Assembly: GCA_963580455.1 (NCBI GenBank)
Contig: OY756965.1
Span: 12,501-76,500 of the forward strand
Reading direction: 5' to 3'
DNA: 64,000 bases
Source: Euonymus europaeus
Lineage: Eukaryota; Streptophyta; Magnoliopsida; Celastrales; Celastraceae
The notes below the pieces were generated by a model that had not been told where the DNA came from, ran no database searches, and worked only from the letters and a program-made list of their open reading frames with translations. The position numbers were made by a program, and so were the translations under genes. Each line of letters opens with the position of its first letter. The first letter of the stretch is position 1. Positions 1 through 8,082 of the stretch are shown here, piece by piece.

Positions 1-136
1 ACCAATCCTAGTAAAAAAACTAGAGAGATTGGCCTATTGGAGACATCTTAATTCTTGCCAAGAGGTTCAAGGAACATTAATACAATTACAATTATTATAT
101 CAGAGAAAATTTGTAATAAAAGCTAAACTAGAATAA
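1..136 (+). CDS. Viral small ORF (85 aa in copy 4), C-terminal part
   Basis: This is the last 44 or so codons of the small ORF seen complete at 41839-42096 in copy 4; the 5' end lies outside the window. The stop TAA at 134-136 is followed 3 nt later by the ATG of the next ORF, so the two are tightly coupled. No function is recognised. Confidence 0.6.
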   Translation, partial: PILVKKLERLAYWRHLNSCQEVQGTLIQLQLLYQRKFVIKAKLE

Positions 137-139
137 GGA

Positions 140-439
140 ATGGATCCTAACTTTCTTAATTGGGAAAATATCATGGCATCCTTAAATTTGATAGACCCAG
201 AAAAGATTAGACGAACAATAGAAACTATGGATGATTTACGCACGTTTCAATTAATGGATTTACAAGAATGTCAAAATATGCATCAATATATGAACCTTAA
301 CACATGTATATGTGTTGAAATAGAAAATAAAATATACTTAATTAATCAAATTATATCAGCACTAGAAAATATCATAGATATTAGAATTCCAAATAGAGTA
401 AGACAAAGACCACCACCACTAAATAATGGACCAAACTAG
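140..439 (+). CDS. Viral small ORF, 99 aa (paralogue of the next ORF)
   Basis: A 99-aa protein of unknown function. It is mostly helical in character, has a C-x-C pair near residue 57 and then an NKIYLIN-type segment. The same pattern (TM..L, Q.C...H, C.C, NKIYLIN.II..L) recurs in the 95-aa ORF immediately downstream, so the two look like a tandem gene duplication. The start at 140 is supported by the upstream stop 3 nt earlier. The last 14 nt overlap the next ORF. Copy 4 (41536-41835) differs by at least one residue (E to K near residue 9). Confidence 0.65.
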   Translation: MDPNFLNWENIMASLNLIDPEKIRRTIETMDDLRTFQLMDLQECQNMHQYMNLNTCICVEIENKIYLINQIISALENIIDIRIPNRVRQRPPPLNNGPN

Positions 440-713
440 TGTAATAGTTGAAAAACTTGAAGAAGTGATATCATTATTAGATTTAACAGATAAAAATTTA
501 ATAAGGCATATAGTAACTATGCTAGAACAATTAGACACTAATTATAGAATAAGGGCTCAGACATGTAGAGATCTCCACAGGAGATTACCAAGAACTGAAT
601 GCGAATGCTTAAACATGAGTAATAAAATATATCTTATCAATAAAATTATTAATGATCTAAATACCACGATGTTTTATAGGAATCTGAATATTATCCTCCA
701 ACATGACGGATAG
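426..713 (+). CDS. Viral small ORF, 95 aa (paralogue of the previous ORF)
   Basis: A 95-aa protein sharing a cysteine/histidine and NKIYLIN-motif core with the 99-aa ORF before it. Its ATG lies inside the end of that ORF (14-nt overlap) and its end overlaps the next ORF by 11 nt. Overlaps of this size fit termination-reinitiation on one polycistronic RNA, which the caulimovirus transactivator is known to promote. No homology to a named viral protein is evident. Confidence 0.65.
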   Translation: MDQTSVIVEKLEEVISLLDLTDKNLIRHIVTMLEQLDTNYRIRAQTCRDLHRRLPRTECECLNMSNKIYLINKIINDLNTTMFYRNLNIILQHDG

Positions 714-888
714 ACAAATTGACAGCATAGAACTATTAATTCCTGAAAGAGTTAAAGGAATAAGAAAAATAGGACATTTTAAACATAATTGTCATTTTGA
801 GAATGGGTATGAACATGAGTTACACTCTGCAAAGAATTGCCAAATGAATAGTTTAATTGATTTAATCATATCTCAGGGAAAACATTAG
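703..888 (+). CDS. Viral small ORF, 61 aa, His/Cys-rich, possible frameshift donor
   Basis: A 61-aa ORF with a His/Cys-rich middle (H-N-C, H-E-L-H, K-N-C) that could bind metal; this is inference only. It ends at TAG 886-888. Just before the stop lies an in-frame G GGA AAA heptamer (876-882). The -1 frame is open from there to 1074-1076 and codes a plausible helical segment. Either the virus uses -1 frameshifting here or the ORF carries an old frameshift. Copy 4 has the same sequence. Confidence 0.55.
   Translation: MTDRQIDSIELLIPERVKGIRKIGHFKHNCHFENGYEHELHSAKNCQMNSLIDLIISQGKH
876..882 (+). promoter_or_regulatory. Candidate -1 ribosomal frameshift site (GGGAAAA)
   Basis: The heptamer has the X XXY YYZ form and sits in the zero frame of the 61-aa ORF: codon 59 is GGA, codon 60 is AAA, and the stop TAG comes one codon later. 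A slip of -1 enters the open frame that runs to 1074-1076 and would give a product of about 124 aa. I see no strong hairpin downstream, which weakens the case. Confidence 0.4.
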
Positions 889-917
889 ATATTGAATTCA
901 GAGAATTACATGAAAGG

Positions 918-1076
918 ATGGATAATATGTTAAAAGAACTAAGACAATTAGCATCAAATATTGATTATATTTTTGATCAAAATAAGTCTATTCTTATGAA
1001 AAATAACATAATAAATCTAGAACCAATAATGAAATCAATACAAGATTTGAAAATAAAATTAAATATCCATGACTGA
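918..1076 (+). CDS. Viral small ORF in the -1 frame, 52 aa from its own ATG
   Basis: A lysine/asparagine/isoleucine-rich helical ORF with heptad-like leucines. It can start at ATG 918, but the frame is already open from about 864, directly after a TGA, so it could instead be the -1 extension of the 61-aa ORF. Its stop overlaps the ATG of the 108-aa ORF by 8 nt (1069-1076). Conserved in copy 4 at 40899-41057. Confidence 0.5.
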   Translation: MDNMLKELRQLASNIDYIFDQNKSILMKNNIINLEPIMKSIQDLKIKLNIHD

Positions 1077-1395
1077 GAAAAGCGGAGATTACACAGCAGC
1101 ATTAAGAAATACTGAAGAATACTCTGATAATCCAATAGGTTTTCACCATGCCCCTCAAACAGGAGCATTAGGATTAGACAAGATAATAGTCGCTCAAAAT
1201 AATACTATTATATCATTACTAGTAGAATTACACTCGAAGATTAATAACATAATAACTAATGTTGAACACAAATTTAGAATTGACCCAGAATTGGATAAAA
1301 TCATCTATATGATAGAGAATATGAAAGTAGGAGACAGAAAAAGACCTGCAATTGGACCTGTTAAATTTGCTAGGAGTACGGAAAAATCAGAATGA
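1069..1395 (+). CDS. Viral 108-aa ORF upstream of the movement protein
   Basis: A 108-aa protein with a Y-x-x-A-L-x-x-T / N-P-x-G-F N-terminal segment, then a helical stretch (about residues 38-60) and a basic C-terminus. The look and size resemble small virion-associated or nucleic-acid-binding proteins of badna- and caulimoviruses, but this is resemblance only. Its stop and the movement protein start share ATGA (1392-1395), the tightest coupling in the chain. Confidence 0.6.
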   Translation: MTEKSGDYTAALRNTEEYSDNPIGFHHAPQTGALGLDKIIVAQNNTIISLLVELHSKINNIITNVEHKFRIDPELDKIIYMIENMKVGDRKRPAIGPVKFARSTEKSE

Positions 1396-2351
1396 CAAGT
1401 CTGATAAAAACAGAATCACCATTTAGCCGTATTGGAGCTAAAATTAAGACTGAACCTACATTAACAGTCTCTAAAAATCCTATATCTTTTTTGGACAGAA
1501 TATTCAAACAACCAATAAAGAAAACCAGGCAATTGGACGATGTAGCAGATATTAAAAAAGATACGGAAATATTCTCGAATAATGATATAGAATTAATGGA
1601 TCCTAGGAAATTATATGAAATAGGAAGATTTACTAGGACATCTTCATTATTTAGGTCACAACGAGAAGTTGACATAACAGTATCATCAGAACCTATCACA
1701 ATACCTCTACTAGAACGAGAAACTATTGAAGCATTAGAAAGACTTCAAAGACAATATGCTCACCTAGGATTAATAGTAATAGGAGTTAAAGCACTACACA
1801 GAAAAGGATTAGGAACTAAGACGTTAGTCGTAATCCATGATAAAGCTTTCAAGAATCCTGACAAATCAACAATAGCATCTATGGAAATAGATATGAATAA
1901 CTGTTTAGGATTAGTCTATCATTCACCAAACTTTTCAGTTTGTGTCAAAGATCTCAATAGAATACAAATATCATTTATGACTAAAGGATATGAAGATTTC
2001 GATATCTCGGTTTCGAATTTTGAAATGTTTATTGGATTCATAGGAAAATTGACAGATTCAAATGATACCCAATATAAATTAGGAATTAAAGGACTAGTAG
2101 ATAGTATAGCCTCAAAAGGTATAAGAATGATATTTCCTATGGAAATTCCAAGCGCGCTTAATGCGGGACAAGAATGGAACGTTTCAAAAATTTTTGAAAA
2201 ACAAGACTCAGTTATAGTACCACAAACCCAAAAATCGTTTATATCTAACGGACGAGTTTCTTTTAGGTTTGCTAATTATAATGACCAATCAGTAACTGGA
2301 TCGACTTCGAAAGATGAAAAAACAGAAGAACCTATTCATGGAAGAAAATAA
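1392..2351 (+). CDS. Viral movement protein, 30K superfamily
   Basis: A 319-aa protein placed directly before the coat gene, as in several caulimovirids. The core from about residue 100 to 270 has the beta-rich pattern of 30K movement proteins, including the conserved hydrophobic-x-D position near residue 150 (VVIHD) and a following M-E-I-D strand. In the family these proteins enlarge plasmodesmata for cell-to-cell spread. The start overlaps the 108-aa ORF by ATGA. The end overlaps the coat ATG at 2338 by 14 nt. It is open in copy 1 and copy 4 and absent from copies 2 and 3. Confidence 0.8.
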   Translation: MTSLIKTESPFSRIGAKIKTEPTLTVSKNPISFLDRIFKQPIKKTRQLDDVADIKKDTEIFSNNDIELMDPRKLYEIGRFTRTSSLFRSQREVDITVSSEPITIPLLERETIEALERLQRQYAHLGLIVIGVKALHRKGLGTKTLVVIHDKAFKNPDKSTIASMEIDMNNCLGLVYHSPNFSVCVKDLNRIQISFMTKGYEDFDISVSNFEMFIGFIGKLTDSNDTQYKLGIKGLVDSIASKGIRMIFPMEIPSALNAGQEWNVSKIFEKQDSVIVPQTQKSFISNGRVSFRFANYNDQSVTGSTSKDEKTEEPIHGRK

Positions 2352-3888
2352 GATTATTTTTCCAAAGGAGTTAGAATTGACTTTCGATGATCTGTTATTA
2401 GCATAACAGGAAGCAATAGATAAGGGTATAATAAACCAAAATGATGGCTTTATACAAGATAAAGATGGAAATGTATATTTTAAAAGAAATCTATATATAG
2501 AAGAACCTTTGACGGTCAACCAATCAATAGAAATGCAAAATCAGGAGATTTTAATAAATTTGATGGATGAAGCAGAATCATCATCTAGACCATTAATGCC
2601 CAACTCTAGTACATCAACTACAGGATATCCAACTAGACATAAAATTGATAATTATAGAGAAAATGAAAAAATAGGACAACCAACACAGAATAAATACACA
2701 AGGGAAAAAATAGATAATTCAAAATTAATTGATCAGGGTAGAGTACTAAATATAGCTGCTCATGATATACAAAATTGGGAAACAGTAATAGAAGCTTGGT
2801 CAACAATAGTAATCAGAGAACAACAAGAAAAATATGGCTTTGACCAGACAGGTGACCAAATGTATAGTTATTTAGAAGGATTTTTAGGACAATCCGTTAG
2901 AGCCACATGGGAACAATTTAAAGCTAAATATTTAAATGATTATAATAGGCTTACATCCTTAGGGCCAAATCCTCATAATTTTACAAATACTATATATGCA
3001 TTATTATTAGGAAAGGAACATCTAGGAGTAGGAGGAACTGAAACCCAAGTAAAAGCTTTAAGAGAATTAGAAAAAATCCAACTTACCGAATGGATATATG
3101 TTAAAAAATTTCTTCCAGATTTCTGTTTCTTAGCTAGTATAGCCGGATGTTCTCATGATGAAAATATAGGGTTAAAGATGTTTGATAAGTTACCAGATCC
3201 ATTTGGTCGAATAATTACCCAAAAATATAAAGATAAGAAAGATCAGATTCAACCTCAACTTAATAGTATCTTCTTTAAAACACAATTTATTATGGAATGC
3301 TTAGTAGAAAAATGTTTAGATATTCATACTACTAGACAGATAAAAGGAGATTATGGATTTTGTAAAAAACTTTATTTACCACAAGCATATGGTAAAGAAC
3401 AAACAAATAAGGAAAGGTCCTATAAGAAAAAGAAATACTATAGGTCGGACAAACCCTATAAAAAGAAATATTATCTATCTAGAAGTGGTGCAAAAAATCC
3501 ATTCTTATCAAAAGAGAAACATGTTAGAAAATTTAATCCCGAACGAAACTACAAGAATAAATTAAGCTGTTTTGTTTGTGGCAAACAAGATCATTTAGTA
3601 AGACAATGCCCTAAGAGATCAAATACAAATAATATGGAATCCATCTTAGTAGATTGTGTCAATGAAGACTTATTGAAAGTAGATGCTTATGTAAGTGACA
3701 CTGAATCCATATATAGTGTACAAGAAGTTATAATAGAGGAAGATGAAGATTCTTCTGATAATGAATCAAATGAATTTATAAACCATATATATACCATGAA
3801 TAATCCCCAATTATTAGAAAAAGATTATTTCAGAAACATACTTGACAACCCATATCTTAATCCAGATATACTCCATGCCATTGGGTGA
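2338..3888 (+). pseudogene. Viral coat protein gene with premature stop (copy 1)
   Basis: Caulimovirid capsid protein gene, about 516 codons from the ATG at 2338. Visible parts: serine-rich N-terminus, capsid core (about residues 140-320), Lys/Tyr-rich basic region, a C-x2-C-x4-H-x4-C zinc knuckle at about 411-424 and an acidic Glu/Asp/Ser tail. TAA at 2404-2406 (codon 23) interrupts it; copy 4 has a sense codon there. A long frame reopens downstream. The ATG at 2338 is preferred over 2314 because it gives a 14-nt overlap with the movement protein, the same as the coat/polymerase overlap. Residues differ from the other copies at HLGVGG (HPGVGG elsewhere) and KTQFI (KAQFI elsewhere). Confidence 0.85.
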
Positions 3889-6319
3889 ATGTCTTGCGTG
3901 TCAATGGGTAAACCAAAAGGGAAGTAATGATCACCCTTGTATAAAATGTCATTTATGTCCCTCACTAAAATTAAGATATCAATGTGAAAATTGCCTTCTA
4001 GAAATATGTAGATTTTGTTTAGAACAAAGTGGTGTAGAATTACAACCACTACAAAATAAAGAAACAAAGAACGAAAGAGAACAAATTCTTGAAATAAGAA
4101 TAATTAGTCTTGAAAATAAAATCGAACATCTCACTGACTTAGTTAATAAATGCCAAGAACAGATAGATAAATTGTATCATGAAGGGAGGATACTTCCAGA
4201 AAAAGCAATCTTACAAAAAGATAAGGAACCCGTGTTTGAAGGAGCAAATATAAGTATGATTTCTCCAATTATGAACTTAGAACAACATAATAAGATAACA
4301 TTCGTTAAGATTCCTTGTATTATAAAAATAAAAAATTGGGAATTAAATACAATAGCCCTAGTTGATAGTGGAAGTTCTAATTCAGTTATAGCAGAAGAAT
4401 TAATACCTTTAGAGTACCAGACTACTATACCAAACCAATATCAGTATACAGCCGAATCAATGACAGGACATACTTATACTTATACTAAAAAATTGGCACC
4501 TTATAAAATTGGATTTAACAATAAGATAAAAGAATTATTAAAACCAACATCTGATATAAATATAAGGCCTTTAAATCTTAGATCTACAAAATTTATTCTA
4601 GGTTTAGATTTTTTGTTGAATTTTGCTTATGGCTGTACCTTTACTCGGAACAATATTACCCTATTATTAGATGCCCCAATCCCGTATAATCAATTTATAA
4701 CCAATAAACCAAAGATAGAAGAGATAGAAGCTACTACTGAATTAGAAGATGATTGTAAATGTAAAATTAAGGGGTCTTGTAAATCTTTTATAAAACCACA
4801 ATTATTAGTTAGCTTTATTGAAACAGGAGTACTTGAATTAGATGATATAATTTCTAAAGCTGAAAAACAAGGGATATTTGGTGAAAATCCCCAAGCACAT
4901 TGGGACAGAAATAAATTAGAATGTAAATTAATATTAAAGAATCCCAATTTTAGAATTACTAATAAGAAAATAGAAGCATCCAATGAGAACCGGAAAGAAT
5001 TTGAAATGCACATTAATGAATTATTATCTTTAAAAGTTATACAAAAATCTGAATCACCTCATCGGAGCCCTGCTTTTATTGTTAATAAACACTCCGAACA
5101 AGTAAGAGGAAAAACCCGTATGGTTATTGATTATAGAAGACTAAATGATAATACTACAGATGATGGTTATGATATTCCCGATAAAACGGAATTAATAAAT
5201 TCAATCCAAAATAGCCGTGTATTTAGTAAATTTGATTGCAAAAGTGGTTTTTGGCAAATACGAATGCATACTGATTCTATACCATGGACAGCATTCACTT
5301 GTCCATTAGGACATTACGAATGGCTAGTCATGCCATTTGGTTTAAAAAATGCACCTAGTATTTTTCAAAGAAAAATGGATAATATCTTTACCAAATATAG
5401 ACCTTTTGTTTGTGTTTATATTGATGATATATTAGTACATAGTAAAACTAAACAGGAACATACTGGACATCTTAAATTAGTCCTTCTAGAGTTTCTAAAA
5501 AATGGTTTAGTAATATCTACCAAGAAAGCAGAATTTTATAAACAAAATATTTCATTTCTTGGAGTAGAAATTGGCAATGGTAAGATTAGTCTACAACCTC
5601 ATATTACACAGAAAGTATTAGAAACAAAAGAAATTACCACAGTAAAGGAATTACAAAAATTCCTTGGATTACTAAACTACGCTCGACCATTTATTAAAGA
5701 TCTTGTCAAATTAACAGGACCACTTTATTCGAAATTATCAAAAACGGGACGACGAGATTTTAGTCCTGAAGATAAAAAATTAATTCAGCAAATTAAAAAT
5801 GCTGTTACAAACCTCCCACCTTTAACCTTACCCTTAGACAATGATTATTTAATTATTGAAACTGATGGGAGCGAACAAGGATGGGGTGGTATACTATATA
5901 GTAAAACTCATAAATATCTTCCTAAAATAAATGAGAAATTATGTCGTTATGCAAGTGGTAATTTTAAGGAACAGAACGTCACATCCAGTATTGACCAGGA
6001 ATTGCTTGCTGTCATATATGTGCTTAATGTTTTTCGCCTATTCTTATTAAATAAAAAGGAAATCACTGTTCGTACTGATTGTGAGGCAATTGTAAAATAT
6101 TACAATAAACGAAATGATAAAAGGATAAGCCAAAGACGTTGGCTAAATTTCCAAGATAAATTGATTAATCAAAACTATAATGTTCTATTCGAACATATAA
6201 AAGGCAGTGATAACTCAGCTGCTGATTATTTATCTCGCATTATGAAAGAAACGGCGACCCAGCCTCGGCGATGGTCCCGTAAGTTATTGGATTATGAAAA
6301 GAACTCAGATCCTCCATAG
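3875..6319 (+). CDS. Viral protease-reverse transcriptase-RNase H polyprotein (copy 1)
   Basis: An 814-aa replication polyprotein. The ATG at 3875 gives a 14-nt overlap with the coat gene. In order: a Cys-rich segment with nine cysteines at residues 5-50; a coiled region (about 65-105); pepsin-like protease with D-S-G at 164-166; reverse transcriptase with F-D-C-K-S-G motif A and YIDD at 515-518; RNase H with D664, E709 and D735 and a late G-S-D-N-S-A-A-D block. The family copies pregenomic RNA into DNA inside the virion. The frame is open throughout here. It has V in VLNVFRLF where copies 2-4 have A. The length fits a polymerase encoded separately from the coat protein. Confidence 0.93.
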   Translation: MPLGECLACQWVNQKGSNDHPCIKCHLCPSLKLRYQCENCLLEICRFCLEQSGVELQPLQNKETKNEREQILEIRIISLENKIEHLTDLVNKCQEQIDKLYHEGRILPEKAILQKDKEPVFEGANISMISPIMNLEQHNKITFVKIPCIIKIKNWELNTIALVDSGSSNSVIAEELIPLEYQTTIPNQYQYTAESMTGHTYTYTKKLAPYKIGFNNKIKELLKPTSDINIRPLNLRSTKFILGLDFLLNFAYGCTFTRNNITLLLDAPIPYNQFITNKPKIEEIEATTELEDDCKCKIKGSCKSFIKPQLLVSFIETGVLELDDIISKAEKQGIFGENPQAHWDRNKLECKLILKNPNFRITNKKIEASNENRKEFEMHINELLSLKVIQKSESPHRSPAFIVNKHSEQVRGKTRMVIDYRRLNDNTTDDGYDIPDKTELINSIQNSRVFSKFDCKSGFWQIRMHTDSIPWTAFTCPLGHYEWLVMPFGLKNAPSIFQRKMDNIFTKYRPFVCVYIDDILVHSKTKQEHTGHLKLVLLEFLKNGLVISTKKAEFYKQNISFLGVEIGNGKISLQPHITQKVLETKEITTVKELQKFLGLLNYARPFIKDLVKLTGPLYSKLSKTGRRDFSPEDKKLIQQIKNAVTNLPPLTLPLDNDYLIIETDGSEQGWGGILYSKTHKYLPKINEKLCRYASGNFKEQNVTSSIDQELLAVIYVLNVFRLFLLNKKEITVRTDCEAIVKYYNKRNDKRISQRRWLNFQDKLINQNYNVLFEHIKGSDNSAADYLSRIMKETATQPRRWSRKLLDYEKNSDPP

Positions 6320-6439
6320 GATATAACCATATTATATATATATATATATATCTTTATATATACACCAGTAATACATTATATACTCCTCCCAAGGAGACCT
6401 TATCAATCGTTTATTATTAACCTCTGTTGTTTTGCAGAC
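6320..6439 (+). promoter_or_regulatory. AT-rich gap with (TA)n and a splice acceptor before ORF VI
   Basis: The only real gap between coding regions in this viral genome. It holds a (TA)n run at about 6333-6352, a second TATATATA-like stretch, then a branch-like TTAAC (6417-6421), a pyrimidine tract and CAG (6435-6437) just 2 nt before the ATG at 6440. It could be a subgenomic promoter, like the caulimovirus 19S promoter, or the 3' splice site of a spliced ORF VI mRNA, as known for P4 of rice tungro bacilliform virus. The sequence does not decide between them. Confidence 0.5.
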
Positions 6440-7843
6440 ATGCAGAGACCACTAGTTTCCTATGGACGTCCTCCTCGGCGACCTACACTACAGCATACAA
6501 GTTCCTTCCAGGAACCCTCTACTTTTGTCTTCCAGATATACCGCCATCCTTTCCAGGTGACTCCTGTCCAACAATGGTTCCTAGATCAATTATGGACCCA
6601 GAGAGATCCCAAGGCCAAAAGTGCTCTTCTCCACCAGCTTGCAGACTATTTCTCAAAACTGACGGACTCTTTTCCCAATCATCCTCCAATGCCGATTCCC
6701 TCTGGTGATCCTACGGATACGCCACTCTCTCCTGGACCAACAAATCATCAACTTGCTCATGATCTTCGTGTTGCTGAGCAAACTATTCTAAATATGGATA
6801 CCCAACTGGTCTCTCTCCAGAAGAAAGTTGATGGCAATGAAGATCTGGTACAACAGATAAAACCACTCCTCCAGACTGCACATGAACAATATACCATTTT
6901 TCCTCCTGGTCTTCCTGGAGCTATCAAGATGGATATTTTTAGCAGACTCCTTGCTGATGACCTAGCTGATCTTATATGTATTCAGCAGAACTTTCGCACT
7001 ATGGTCAGCTCAGATGATCCTATTCCCGGCCTAGAACTGGCCCGCTATTACATCCAACCCATGGACCAGCACCTGGGTAATAACGAGCTACCTCAACCTG
7101 GTTGTATCTGCCCAAAGGGCCTTGATTACTTCTCAGCTTCTATCAATCTCCATCGATGGAATAATACCATTACTATGGGCGGTATTACTATGACTCTTTC
7201 TCGACTCTTGAAAGCAGGAATGGTTCACCGTCTTATTCTCGAAGAAGGATCTGATTGCCACTTCATCCAGTTTAATTGGCGCCTTCATAAAGTTATAAGC
7301 CATTGTTTTAATATGGGTTTTCACACTCCTCATGGATATATTGATATTAAGCTTCAGCCCATTCTTCCTAGCTACATGAACGGATGGTATCCCGAGGAAG
7401 CTAAAACTGAAGCTCTTATTATGTGTAAGCTTACTGAGGAGCCTGTTCAGGATGGTCTTCCCCAGCTTACATCCTTCATCACTGATGACATTCTGGACAC
7501 TCTTCAAGTCATGAGGTCTTTGCAATATCTCAACCAGCTCCGTAAACCTATGGGCGCCAAGCAAGGCCTTCATCTCATTTCTGAAGACCGCTGCTGGCGT
7601 ATTTTTACTACTAGCATGCATCCCATCTTTTCTATTCCATGGCTCAACCATATGGATCCTACCAAGGAGCTTACCCACCATCTCCGTGGCCTTAACATGT
7701 CCACTTATCTACACTGTCAAGGGGACTATCTCTACCGCTCTACTCCTGCGGCTCCTACAGATTTAAATATGGATGAACCAATTGCTCCGATGGAATGGTT
7801 TGATGAAGAGCTCCATAATATCGACAATCGCATGGAAGGTTAA
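6440..7843 (+). CDS. Viral ORF VI-position protein, 467 aa (transactivator/inclusion protein candidate)
   Basis: A 467-aa protein in the place of the caulimovirus transactivator/viroplasmin. I recognise no diagnostic motif, so the role is assigned by position only. The N-terminus is Arg/Pro-rich. Residues about 108-145 look like a short coiled coil (VAEQTILNMDTQL and following). A globular middle has several Cys/Trp residues and the C-terminus is acidic. Base composition is visibly richer in G+C than the AT-rich ORFs before it, so codon use differs. It is open in all four copies, whereas the coat and polymerase genes carry stops. A functional alternative is a silencing suppressor like rice tungro P4. 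Confidence 0.6.
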   Translation: MQRPLVSYGRPPRRPTLQHTSSFQEPSTFVFQIYRHPFQVTPVQQWFLDQLWTQRDPKAKSALLHQLADYFSKLTDSFPNHPPMPIPSGDPTDTPLSPGPTNHQLAHDLRVAEQTILNMDTQLVSLQKKVDGNEDLVQQIKPLLQTAHEQYTIFPPGLPGAIKMDIFSRLLADDLADLICIQQNFRTMVSSDDPIPGLELARYYIQPMDQHLGNNELPQPGCICPKGLDYFSASINLHRWNNTITMGGITMTLSRLLKAGMVHRLILEEGSDCHFIQFNWRLHKVISHCFNMGFHTPHGYIDIKLQPILPSYMNGWYPEEAKTEALIMCKLTEEPVQDGLPQLTSFITDDILDTLQVMRSLQYLNQLRKPMGAKQGLHLISEDRCWRIFTTSMHPIFSIPWLNHMDPTKELTHHLRGLNMSTYLHCQGDYLYRSTPAAPTDLNMDEPIAPMEWFDEELHNIDNRMEG

Positions 7844-7977
7844 TTTTCGTGCTTATTTTGTAATAACCACCTCTTTTGTTGGGGTGGAATAAGGGTTTAG
7901 GGTTTAGGGTTTTGGCTTTCAAACCCCTATCTATGTAAAAACCCTATACCCTAGTTTTTACTGCTTGTTTCTACTAT
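7844..7977 (+). other. Viral intergenic region with telomere-like TTTAGGG units
   Basis: Downstream of ORF VI lie about three TTTAGGG-like units (about 7892-7914) and then an AAACCCCTATCTATGT-type block. The same block in copy 4 (44390-44445) continues into the promoter region, so this is native viral intergenic sequence. No poly(A) signal stands out. Confidence 0.6.
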
Positions 7978-8000
7978 ACCCTACGTTTTTACATAGATAG
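7927..8000. repeat. Fold-back centre between inverted viral copies
   Basis: Arms at 7927-7942 and 7985-8000 are reverse complements; the 42-nt spacer between them is viral intergenic sequence in copy 1 orientation. This is where + copy 1 joins - copy 2. The same fold-back sequence sits at the head of copies 3 and 4 (from 13114 and 18294), so the inversion came before the tandem amplification. Confidence 0.85.
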
Positions 8001-8082
8001 GGGTTTGAAAGCCAAACCCTAAACCCTAAACCCTTATTCCACCCCAACAAAAGAGGTGGTTATTACAAAATAAGCACGAAAA

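Larger units (their letters stand above)
1..7977 (+). mobile_element. Endogenous caulimovirid, copy 1 (5' end outside window)
   Basis: Integrated plant pararetrovirus. Order on the + strand: end of an 85-aa ORF, 99-, 95- and 61-aa small ORFs, a 108-aa ORF, movement protein, coat protein with zinc knuckle, protease-RT-RNase H polyprotein, and a 467-aa ORF. There is no integrase and there are no LTRs, which separates it from retrotransposons. It ends at about 7977 in telomere-like intergenic DNA, where an inverted copy begins. The genome type is multi-ORF, like Caulimovirus and Soymovirus, but the set of small ORFs before the movement protein fits no genus I can name. Differences from copy 4 over shared ORFs are few, so integration or amplification looks recent. 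Confidence 0.9.

Noticed and set aside
3842..3874. Earlier non-ATG start for the viral polymerase
   Set aside because: It would begin at TTG. The ATG at 3875 gives the same 14-nt overlap as the movement/coat junction and is more likely in a plant virus.
6427..6708. 93-codon frame overlapping the start of ORF VI
   Set aside because: Low-complexity Ser/Pro/Phe product in an alternate frame; a shadow of ORF VI.
7133..7681. 182-codon open frame antisense to ORF VI (also in copies 2-4)
   Set aside because: It lies wholly inside ORF VI on the opposite strand, is explained by that gene's codon use and shows no family features.
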